A stretch of DNA of 64,000 nt, taken from assembly GCA_016165875.1 (NCBI GenBank), contig JABBOT010000023.1, forward strand, positions 682,001 through 746,000, given 5' to 3'. The notes beneath the pieces are model-generated. The model did not search any database. It saw nothing but the letters and a program-made list of their open reading frames with translations, and was not told the DNA's origin. Each line of letters opens with the position of its first letter. Within the stretch, counting starts at the first letter, position 1. The translations under genes and the position numbers were made by a program. This DNA is from Acanthopleura granulata. Its lineage: Eukaryota; Mollusca; Polyplacophora; Chitonida; Chitonidae. Of this stretch, positions 25,701 to 37,700 are shown in pieces.

Positions 25701-28700
25701 TTGAGACCATTGTAGGCTGTAAGTTTCATATGCTGGACATTGACATCTTGCAGTGTATTGTTTCATTTTTGTAAACAAAGATCAGATAACACAAAGTCCC
25801 TGAAGTCAATACCAAACTAATCAAGGGTTCTTTTGTATTCTAAAAACGTTGAGAGTGCTACAAGGTATGTTTTATGGACATCAACCACTTGCCATCTATT
25901 TTTTTTTTTTGGTCTATGAAGATAGAAAAAGGCCAGATAAGAATGGGTCCTTAGCAACAACGCTGAACTAATCAAGGGATATTGTCTACTGTACCAAGGT
26001 TGAGACCATTAGGATGTAGGTTCATGTGTTGGATATCAACAACTTGTCATGTATCTTTCTGATTTTTTACAAGGACAAGAGACAGAAAACAAGTCTTTAG
26101 AGACACTACATTAGTAATCAAAGGTTATTTTCTGTAATCTACATGAGTTGACAGCATTAAGATGAATGTTATTTATGTGGTATTGGTATCTTGCTATCTA
26201 TTTTTCTGTCTTTTATAAAGAGAAGGGAGGTCAGATAACACTAAGCCCTAGAGATAAAACCAAACTAAGCATGGATTTTTGTCTATTCTACAGAAGTTGA
26301 AGGAGCTTTAGGGTTTATCATTCATGTGTTGGACAACAACATTTGGAGAGCAGACAACAACCCTTGATTAGTTTACAATCAAAAGTGTTTATCTACTCTA
26401 CAGAAGTTGAGTATTGGGCTGTAGGTTTCATGTGTTGGACATCAGCATCTTGCTGTGTATTGCTCTGTCTTTTATAAAGAAAAACAAAGCTCAGATAACA
26501 CTAAATCCCTAGAGAGAACACAAAACTAAACACAGATTATTGTCTATTCTACAGAAGTTGAGAGCTTTATGCTTTATAGTTCATGTGTTAGACAGCAACA
26601 TGCCAGATGACAATAACTCTTTAGACATTTTTGGAGAGCAAACAATAACAGCAGGCAGTCAGATTGGTAGATGTCGTTTAAAAAGTGAATTTAAGTAACA
26701 GTATTATCGTTAGTAGAGATTACACTTTCTCAATATAGCACAGGTTCTAGTGCTGAAATCTGATATGTTCAGCTAAGAGAGCTGTGTCATTTCTGATCAT
26801 CAGAGAGGTAATGCATGTTCGCTGTAAAGTCTACCGGTCAACTACCTTCTATTTTTATAGAAGGCTGGTTGGTCGAGTGGTCTAGATGGTTGACATGTAT
26901 TGCTGACGATTTGGTGCCTGACTCTGAGGTCCTTGGTGCGAAACCCGGATAGGTCTCAGCCAATTTCAGCACTAGAACCTGTGCTATATTGAGAAAGTGT
27001 AATCTCTAATAACGATAATACTGTTAGTTAACAGCAGGCAGTGTTTGTCTACTCTATAAAAGCTGAGAGCATTAGGCTGTAGGTTTCATGTGTTGAACAT
27101 CAACATCTTGTTGTGTATGTGTGTAGTTTTTGGTCTTTAAGAGACACAAAGGCAAGATGACAATAGATTTTATAGATATGCCAATTAAAAGTTATTGTCT
27201 ATTCTGCTAAAGGTGAGAGCATTACAGATGTTTCATGCCTTGGGCATGGACAGCTTGGCTTGAATTTTTCTGTCTTTAAAGAGACAAGGTGAGAAATCAG
27301 TTGGTCCACAGAGACATTTCAAGGCTTTTTTGTACTCTGGAAAGCTTGAGGCCATTAGGCTGTAGGTTTCAGATGCTGGACATTGACATCTGCCAGTGTA
27401 TTGTTCCGTTTTTGTGAAGGAAGATCAGATAATACTAGGTCCCTAGAGGCAATGCCAAACTAAACACAGATTATTGTCTATTCTACAACATTTGAGACAA
27501 ATAAAGACAAATGCCAGATAACAATGAGTCTTCAGACATTTTTTGAGAGAGGACTACAACCCTTGATTAGTTTAAATCAAGAGTGGTTGTCTACTCTACA
27601 AAAGCTGTAGGTTTCATGTGGTGGACATTAACATCTTGCGATGTATTGTTTCATCTTTTATGAGAGGAAACAAAAGTTCTGATAACACTAGAGAGAACAC
27701 AAAACTGAGCATGGATTATTGTCTATTCTACAGATGTTAAGAGCTTCACGGTTTATCCTTTATGTGTTGGACAGCAATATTTTCGTATGTTTTTTCTGTC
27801 TAAAGAGAGAACAAGGCCAGATGTCAAAAAGCCTGTAGACATTTTTGGAGAGCAAACAATAACAGACAGTGTTTTCTACTCTACAAAAGTTGTGAGCAAC
27901 AGGCTGTAGCTTTCATTTGTTGGACATCAACATCTTGCCGTGTATTGTTCTGTCTTGAAAAAGAGACGAAGGCCAGATAACAGTAATGGCTTTAGAGATA
28001 CTGGTTACAAGTGAAGGATAACAATATTCTGACCTCTGCAGAAATTGGCTTCAATTTCCCTGTCTTTTAATAAAGACAGTGTCAGATAACAAGTGGTCAA
28101 CAGAGACACTGCAAGGTTTTTTTGGACCATTATGCTGTAGGTTTCATATGCTGGATATTGACACTGTATTTTTCTGTTTTTATAAAGACAAACAAAGGCC
28201 AGATAACACCAGGTCCCTGAAGACAATACCAAACCAATCAACTGTGTGCAGTCAGATCTCATTCTGAACGTAATAAATTTTAAAATTTAACATAAGTACA
28301 CGTAGGTTGACTGGATTTTAACTGAAGGGGGAACAGTTCTTGATTAAAAGTAATTTGCAAATGAATTAATGACGAATTAATGCCACACATAATGCTCCCC
28401 CAGACATTTTGGTCTTTTTTTCCCTTTCTATTTTTGAGACAGTTGTGTGGTGAAATACTTTCATTTCTCAGTTATTTTTCAACATAGTACTGTGAAACTT
28501 GGCATGCATGTATCTTATAACTTAGGCTAAAACACACAATTTCTTTTTTGATATCTGTCCTAGTTTTAAAGATATTAGTAGAACAACATCAGAGTTTCAA
28601 AAGCTTTTTAAATTTTTGAAAGTTTCAGTTGTAATCGATCACTCAGAAAAATCTAAGATGAATATTATAAGTCTGTGGGATTGCTTTTGAGATTGGTGTT

Positions 28701-31700
28701 TTACGCCGTACTCAAGAATATTTCACTTATACGACGGCGACCAGCCTTATAGTGGGAGGAAACCGGGCAGAGCCCGGGGAAGACCGACGACCATCCGCAG
28801 ATTGCTGGCAGACCTTCCCACGTATGGCCGGAGAGGAAGCCAGCATGAGCTGGTCGTGAACTCACATCGACCGCATTGGTGGGAGGCTTCGGGTCATTGT
28901 GCTGTGATAGCGCGCTAACCGACTGAGTAACGGAGGCCACCCTCTTTTGAGATTAAATAATAAACTGTCCATTTAGGCCAAAAAAATTTGAAAATTGCAA
29001 AAAAAAAATTGCATGTTGAAAAACAACTCTGATTTTTTGTCAAACTCTTTATTTTGATTAATATCAAGGTTGGGCAGTCGTTGATCTTTCAGAATACATA
29101 TACATATGGTCGTATTTGATCAATGTTTTGGGCTGCACAAGGCAAAATGTGAGATTTGCTTCTGAGGGGTTCTAGTATCCTTAAGCAGCACTATTATTAT
29201 TTTGGGCTGCCAGTATGGTTTGAACCATATGACTTGAGACAGATACGTGAATGGGAAGGACAGTCATTTTTCACTGCAGCGCTCATTTGGTAGACAATTT
29301 TGACAGTGACATGAGAGCTTATTTTTCTTACATGAAAGGCTTTATTTTGACCAGGACTTGTTTTTTTCTTTTCAGAGAAGGGTGATTTTCTGGGTCTGGA
29401 TCTTGGAGGCAGTAATTTTCGCTTGATTCGCGCTTGTCTGAAGGAGGGGAAGATGACGCCAGTGATATGTTCATACAGACTACCTGATGAGCTTTTGGAA
29501 CAGCATGTTGAAAAGGCTAGCATTTTATTATCTGATATTAATAGCTTTTGTTTTATGTTCTGATGTTCCTTTTCTTTGTATATTGACTGTTGGTTTTAGA
29601 TTTATAACTGGTTTGTTTCCAGAATTCTGGAAGGCCTCGTATTGTCATGTCATGAATGTTAGACTCTGGTTACAAGATTTTTTTGCTATTGCAGTTAGTT
29701 TACTTGCTATTGCAGTTGGTTACCAAACTCCCTCAATGAACCAGCACATAGGAGCACTGTACTGGTAGCTAATCAAAATGAAGACTACACAAGTTTGTGT
29801 AATGGGATTTAATGAATTATTAGACTTTGTACTGGATTTAAATAGCCGTTTTGTGGTGTGTGCATGGGTTATGCACATTTCTGTTAGGAGTAGGTGATAT
29901 ACATCAATTGTTCCCAGAGATTGTGATAAGAGAGTAGGTTATACAAACTGTTGTCTAGAGAATGTGATAAAGAGAGTAGGTAATACACAGTGTTCCCTAG
30001 AGAATGTAATAAAGAGAGTAGGTTATACATAGTGTTCCCTTGAAAATGTGACAAAGAGAGTAGGTTATACATAATGTTCCCTAGAGAATGTAATAAAGAG
30101 AGTAGGTTGTACATAATGTTCCCTTGAGAATGTGATAAAGAGAGTAGGTAATACACAGTGTTCCCTAGAGAATGTAATAAAGAGAGTAGGTTATACATAG
30201 TGTTCCCTTGAAAATGTGACAAAGAGAGTAGGTTATACATAATGTTCCCTAGATAATGTAATAAAGAGAGTAGGTTGTACATAATGTTCCCTTGAGAATG
30301 TGATAAAGAGAATAGGATATACACAGTGTTCCCTAGAGAATGTGATAAAGAGAGTAGGCTATACACAGTGTTCCCTTGAGAATGTGATAAAGAGAGCAGG
30401 TTAAACACAGTGCTCCCTTGAGAATGTGAAAAAGAGAGTAGGTTATACACATTGTTCCATTGATAATGTGATGAGAGTGCAGGTTATACACAGTGTTCCC
30501 TTGAGAATGTGAAAAAGAGAGTAGGTTATACACATTGTTCCAATGATAATGTGATGAGAGTGCAGCTTATACACATTGTTCCCATGAGAATATGATAAAA
30601 ATAGTAGGTTATGCACATTGTTCCCAGGAGAAGTTGATAAAGATAGTGGGTTATACACATTGTTTCCTGGAGAATATGATGAGAGGTAGGTTATACAAAC
30701 TGTTGTCAGGATATCGTGGAATGATGTAAAGTTATAATTTGATGTCAAGAGAATGTTTCATGAGAGTAGGTGGAATCAAAGGCTGCTAAAGCATTCCAGT
30801 AAGGAGGTTTGTCGGATACCTGGCGTGATGTATCTATGCTCCCTCTCTCTGTGAACCTTATTTCTCCACCAATAAACCTGACATCATTATATGAGTGAAA
30901 ACTTTTTTAGCAGATGTTAGACACTAATCATTAAATCAACCTGATGTAAATGAGAAGTACTTGAGTCAAGCATAACAATGTATTGTAAACAAATACATGC
31001 CTGGCCCTAAGGCCATGAAGTTGTATTAAAACTCAAGTCAGACTTGTTTCATACTCTAAATGACCTAAAATTTTGTCTATGATTAAGTTGCACAACTTTC
31101 CTGATTCCGTGAGTTCTACTGAAGTTGGAAATGTGTTTTGAGGTTTGCTTGAAAGGTGAGATTATATACTGCTGGGAAAATGTAACTTTTAGGGCCAAAG
31201 GCAATATTTTATGACATTTTTTTGCCTCTAAAATTCAGCTTGTATGGAAAAAATTCTAGGTCATATATAGTAATTCCTGAACTGATTTTAAAAGTTAAGC
31301 GATGATTTTCAGTTTTGTCATGAAATTCCAAGACAGATCCATTTATTAAAATTAAACTTCTTATGATAAGTAACAGTTTTAGAGCATTAAACACCTTTGA
31401 AGTTAAGATGTCTGTCTCTAATTGAAGACAACTTCCTGATCCTGGGATCGATGCTTTATACTTACTGTGCACATATTTGTCACATTTTTTTTTTTTATAG
31501 ATATACGATTTTGTGGTTGAAAAGATGAGCGACTTTCTGGAGGAACAAAAAATCAAGGATGAAAAGTTGCCTTTGGGTGAATATTTGAACTGTTTAAGGC
31601 TTATCAGCCAACCATGGTACGGGCGAAATAATTACAGATTAACGACTACCTCTGTTTTTCTTTTTAACTGCCTTGATGGCTTGGTGGTTAGAGCGTCCAC

Positions 31701-34700
31701 CTCGAAGTCGGGAGAGACAGGATCAAACCTGGGTAGGGTGATACCAAAGACTTCAAAAATGGTACTTGTTGCTGCCTGACTTAGTGCTGAACACTGAGGT
31801 GTTAGAGCAAGGAAATAGGACAGGTCGGCCCAGTGTCAGTATAACGTGACTGGGTAGGGTGTCATGTCTTGTGTCTTCGGCATGATGTTCCAGTGGCGGC
31901 AGCACATCAGAGGCATGAACTGGCCCTGCCACAAGAAAACACAGTATACATTCATTCTAAGGACTTGTCCTCGTCATATGACTGAAATATTGTTGAATAC
32001 TATGTTAAACCCAAAGCATACAAGCTTTATTGTCAGAATTATGTTGAAAAGACATAACATGTCAGCAAGTGTGCAAATTCACATTGAGTCAACATGATTT
32101 GATAAAGAGACAGATACTGCTCATACTGTTGGACCTTTGGCCTATCCTCGAAGGGAATAATGGATATGCACTTGTTGTAAATTTATTTAATAGAGATGCC
32201 TTGCATTATGTGAAAGTTTGACTTTGTACTGTATTCCTGGTCCCTGTAGGTTTCACGTTTTCCTTTCCAATGAAGCAGACTGATCTGCGATCTGGCGTTC
32301 TTGTCACCTGGACAAAGAGTTTCCGTTGTCCCAATGGAAGGGGCGAGGATGTTGTCAGCTTTCTGGAAGATGCCCTTAAACGCAGAGGAGTAAGTACATT
32401 GTTTTGATTGGAGGGCCTCAGACTCTATTATAGGTACCATCCAATACCAGTGCATCCCCATACCTTAAACTGCACTGCATCTACCTTATCTCTGTCACCC
32501 GCCTCATCTCCAGCATCCAGCTCATCTCCACCGTCCATCTCATCTCCACCATCCACACCAGCTGACATCACCAGTTTTATATGTACTTATGTTTTTCAGT
32601 ATGTATAATTTAATTGTTGATGCTCTTATTTGTGATGCATTGGTTTTTCACATCAGCATTGCAATGGAAGAACAGCTTCACTTCACAGTCTGATGGCATT
32701 GTCTGTTAGTCACTGTGCTGTGTCACTTGATGGGCTTACTGTAAATCTTCAACCTTTTCAATCACTAAAGCAGTTTTTAATAGATGGTATATGAACACAG
32801 GTATTGTAGAAATGAAGTCAGAAATGATTTATTTGTGTCACCACAGGTATAAACTCCATAAAACTTTGAGAATTATTTCTCTAGACCCCACAGTTATCCA
32901 AGAAGATACTGAAATATTGCTTCCAGGGGTGGTTGAAAAGGTTGAAGAATTAAGGTATGTAGAGGATCTGAATCTCTTGTGTACCATCTACATTTCAGTT
33001 TGGCCAGACTAAGAAAGCAAAGCGAGTTGAATTTTATTTCATCCAGTGTTGTTGGCAGTAGGCCTACTCATCAATGAAAATAATTTGGTTGATTGTGTTT
33101 CTCCTTGCTAAGTAGTGTCAACAAGTCAATATTGAGAACACCGTGTTGTTGTTGTTGTACTTGTTGTTGTTAATCTTGTTGTTGTGGTTGTTGTTGCTGT
33201 TGTTGTTGTTGTAGTTGTTGTTGCTGTTGCTGATGTTGTTGACCAAACCTTGGTACACTCTAAATACAGGACCCCAGTACGTCCCTCTGGTGTATTTTTT
33301 TTTTTTTTAATTTTTTTATATGATTGATGTTTTGTGCCAGGTTCAAGAATATTTCACTTGTATGACGGTGGTCAGCATTATGGTGGAAAGAAATCGGGCA
33401 GAGCCCAGAGCCCAAGGCTATCCCACAACCATCCGCAAGTTGCTGGCACTTCTTACCATGCAAGGCCGGAGAGGAAGCCAGCAGGATCTGGACTTAAACT
33501 GACAGCTACCTAGTTGGTGAGAAGCTCCAGTCATTGTGTCAGGGAGGCTCCCTGTTTTGATCCTGGTTCAGTGTCACGCCATTTCTCTTTTCCCTTTCCT
33601 CACTGCAGGATTTGTGTGTTAGTGTGGAGGCGCTGTTGTGTGACACTACAGCCACCCTGATAGCTGGCAATGGAGATGACCCAAACTGTAGAGTGGGACT
33701 AATCATAGGTATGTATATACATGTACTAGTTTGTCTCATGGTCAAGTGTACAGTAAGGTAATTACAGTCAAGCAAGGTTGACAGCTTTATCAGTGTACAG
33801 AATCTGGAGGGTGCAGATTGTAGACGTGTGATTTATAGCTGCTTAATGGCAAGAAATAATTGCCGGTGCTCACTTGTGTGATCTTAAATGAAGTTCTTCC
33901 AAGATGACTTGCCGTCGACTAACATGACATAAGTCACGCAGGGAACGCTTGCCAGAAACTTGCCAAAAGTGGGTGGTTACTATAGGCCATCTCATCCATA
34001 AAACTGGCCACAGTTATACATTTGTTTATTTGTTCTAATTGCTTGTTATTTAAGGCCATGCATACTCAGGAATTTCTCACTTATGTGATAGGTGTTAGTT
34101 TTATGGAAAGAGGACATTAAGGTGTTTATGAACGACTCATGTTGTGAGCGCTCATATTATGAGTGCTAGTGATTGAGAGACAAGAAGTTAACTACTCACC
34201 AGAAGTTGACAAGTGTTCTATAATCGGCGGAGCTCTTCTCTATTCCCAAATAAATGCACAATTCAAAATACACAAATGATGGCTGGAAATGATCAGAAGA
34301 GACAAATGTTTAAACCTTTTAAACCTTAATTTACTTTCCTTCCTTTTTCACAGCTTTTTTTTTAATTTTGTCTTAAGTGAAAGTATTTCAAGAGCTATTA
34401 ATGTTGAAATTATTGGTGAACAAACAATACAATTGCATCTGTATTTTGTAGTTGAATACAAACAAGATGCAAAAGTTTTGTATAAGACTTATATAAGAGG
34501 AACATGTTCCTAATAAGGGAAAACTAAAGTCTAGTTTGTGCTCTTGTGTTGTCTTCAGGGACAGGCTGTAATGCAAGTTTTGTGGAACAGATCAAGTATG
34601 TAGAGAAAGTGGATGTTGAAAATGCAAAGGAGGTATTTGACTGCTATTTCTAACACATACATCAAGAAAGTTGTTAGTCACATCAGTGAATTTGTTTCTT

Positions 34701-37700
34701 TGATTGTATAGAGCTATCGTTTTTGTCATTGCTTTTAATCACACTTATCTCAACAAACAATGAAAGTTAATGGAAACTTTATAAAGTAGCAGCTTTTTTG
34801 CATTATCTTCCAAGTTCTTATTAATTGAAGTTTGGGTATAAAACTTTCTTTCTTTCGCACGAGATAAAAATGGTAGATAAGAAAAAGAGATTGCTTTCTG
34901 CTGTAGTATTGGTTTCTAATGTTCCTTCTAATCTCAAGTAATTTGTCCAAATGTTAGTGAGGTACATGGAGTGCACAAGCTGTGAGCTTTTCTTAAAGTG
35001 CTCTCACCTTTTCCTTCATTTACAAATCTGCCGTTATATAAAGAAAAGATGCCTGTGCTGTCAAACTTCAATTAAAGAAAAAAAGATTAAGAAAAATAGT
35101 ACACATAGGTGGGTTAATTACTTAACAAAATTACCCCGACTGTGTGTGATGTTGTTGTTCTCTAGGTTATCATTGATATACAGTGGGGTAGCTTTGGTGA
35201 CAATGGCGGCCTGGACTACATCAAAACTGAGGTGGACAGACTAGTGGATGGAGAATCCAATCATCCCAACAGTTTCACGTAAGACCTATCATTTTACTGC
35301 CACCAAAAAGTATAACATGTATAGCCCAATTAAAAAGTAAACAATATTTTTCTGCCTGTAAAGTTTTGTGTCAGTTTACACATGGTTTTCATCATACAGT
35401 TTACAATAGTTTTCTTTTATTACAACGCATCAAACTGCCAGATGTCTGAGTAGTAACTGCCCACCAATGCGATCAGTGTGAGTTCAAGCCCAGCTCATGC
35501 TGGCTTCCTCTCCGGCCATACGGGGGAAGGTCTGCCAGCAGCCTGCAGATGGCAATGGGTTTCCACTCGGCTCTGCCCGGTTTCCTCCCACCATAATGCT
35601 GGCTGCCATTGTATAAATGAAATATTCCTGAGTAGGGCGTAAAACACCAATCAAGTAAATTAATAAATAAACTTGTCTGTTTTCAGGTTTGAAAAGATGA
35701 TATCAGGGTTTTACCTGGGAGAAGTTGTTCGTCACATCCTCATTCATCTCACAGATCATGGCTTGCTCTTTGATGGAAAGGCTCCAGAAAGACTCTACCA
35801 ACCAAAAATCTTTCCAACCGAGGAAGTGGCCAATGTTGAGAGGTAAAATGATGACATGGATTTGGATGTGAGAAGAAAGGTGAAGGCCCTAAAGTTTTTA
35901 GCTGAGACAAGCAGCTCTATAAGTCACTCTGCGTATTGATCAATCAAATTGTTGAAATCCTATCTTTTGACACTGGCTATTAACTTGGCAAGGGGAATCA
36001 TTGGAAGAACAATATATGTGATTTCTATTTAAATTTTAATGATGAAATTTTAATTGCCAGACAGTTTTAAATGACTTTTCCATCATCAATAGGAAAAACA
36101 GTAATCTTATCTGTTCTTCAAAAATTCAAGTTTCAAAGGTGCATGTTCATCACAAGTTGCTCAGTGAAATAGCATAATAAGTGTAATTTACAAATCTGGG
36201 TCCACTTCAAAACTTGTGTATGTCAATTCAAAAAAAATTGAGGTGGGTGGATACAATTATTAGGATTTGTATAAATTATATTTTAACCGTTTTGCATGGC
36301 TGTGCATTTGCTTATTTCATGTCAGCTGGTTAACCTTTCTGACAGTACTAAAGTTCTGATTCATTCTTTTAAAATATGTCATACACTACCTGTAGGGCTG
36401 CTTACTGGGTATATCAAGCTCTCTGGACACCACATGCTCTCTGCCAATAAGGCATTACATTTACAGACCAAGCTCACTTAATGGTTGAAAGCTGGAATCC
36501 AAACATGGGCAAGTTTGTTAGTTAGTTGCCTAAGGCTGGTGGTTTTCTCTTGACATCATTCAGATATGTAAGGGACTTACAGGTACATGTACTGTGTTTG
36601 CATTGTGCGGCCTGAGACATCTGGTACCTGTACGTGAGCTTGTCTGCAAGATATCTTTTGAACTGTTGGACCAAATTCTATGAAATTTGATGTCAAGCCC
36701 TCTTGTTAACTAGATTTTGGTACCTGTATCTTTACCCTCTGTTTGATCATGTATTAACCATGTTCATAGGGAATTGCTGGTTTGTACATATAACACATCT
36801 CCTGAACTACTGGACCGAATTTAAACCATTATATATATATTGTACTCAGAGATAAAGAAGTAAGCCACAGGTATCATAAAAACTTCTTTTTAAAAAGTCA
36901 GTAAAGTTTTAAAAGCCGAGAAAAAGGAATTCAGCACTGGGGAAAAGACATTGACAGGCAATTCACTCTAAGTAGCCATGTAACTTGTAGACATTCCGAA
37001 GGACTAGGCCAGTCACTAGCCTTTAAAGCATCGCATGATACTTTGGCCTATCATATATCAGCTCTAATTGTTAATGGAGTTTCTTAGGATGAACAGACAC
37101 TTGACACTGGATAGTTACACTTCTGTGGAACTAAGAACAGATACCTGTGTCACTGTGCTTAAGTACTGAGCATGTGGCTGCAGGTGTTTGTCAGGGTGAG
37201 TTACCATTGCCTGAGAATGAGAATATTTCGTTGCATAATTTTTCCTTACCCAGTAGAAAGGCCAGACTTAGTAAGAAAATCAGCAGAAAGAAATCTGTTT
37301 CAAATGAGAAATCCCTGCTGTGTTGGGTTCATTTCTTGATGTCTTCAGCCAGGTATAGCTGATACCCATGCAATGCTGCATTTGTCATCGAAGTTTGCCC
37401 TGACACACAGTCAAATTCAAAGAAACTTGAGCCATTTGAAAACTGAAATGTTTGAGTGGGATGTTTTGTAAAGCTGAAACTCTTGCGTGTGGTATGCGGT
37501 GTTTTTCTTCCTATTGATCCATCAATCTTTATTCTTGATCAGGTACACTTTATTTTGGAAAATAGCTAACACAGCAAAACACCATCACACCAAATGGGTG
37601 GATATAGGTCATTTGGTATTTATTCTGCTGATAAGTGTTTGATCTACATTGGAAAACTTCTTCAGTAATTAATTTCAAGTTAATGGTGTTATGCTCACAC

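Noticed and set aside
26863..26963. Functional tRNA-Leu or tRNA-Ser gene
   Set aside because: The B box departs from consensus (ggtgcgaaacc), the anticodon arm is unclear, and it lies inside inverted repeats with a flanking duplication, so a mobile element is more likely.
29516..29768. Continuation of the hexokinase frame past 29515 as coding
   Set aside because: The family alignment resumes without a gap at 31501, so the sequence after VEK is intron.
29884..30450. 188-codon - strand open frame with a 14-residue repeat (MYNLLSLSHSQG)
   Set aside because: Product of the 42-bp minisatellite inside a hexokinase intron; no independent evidence of coding.
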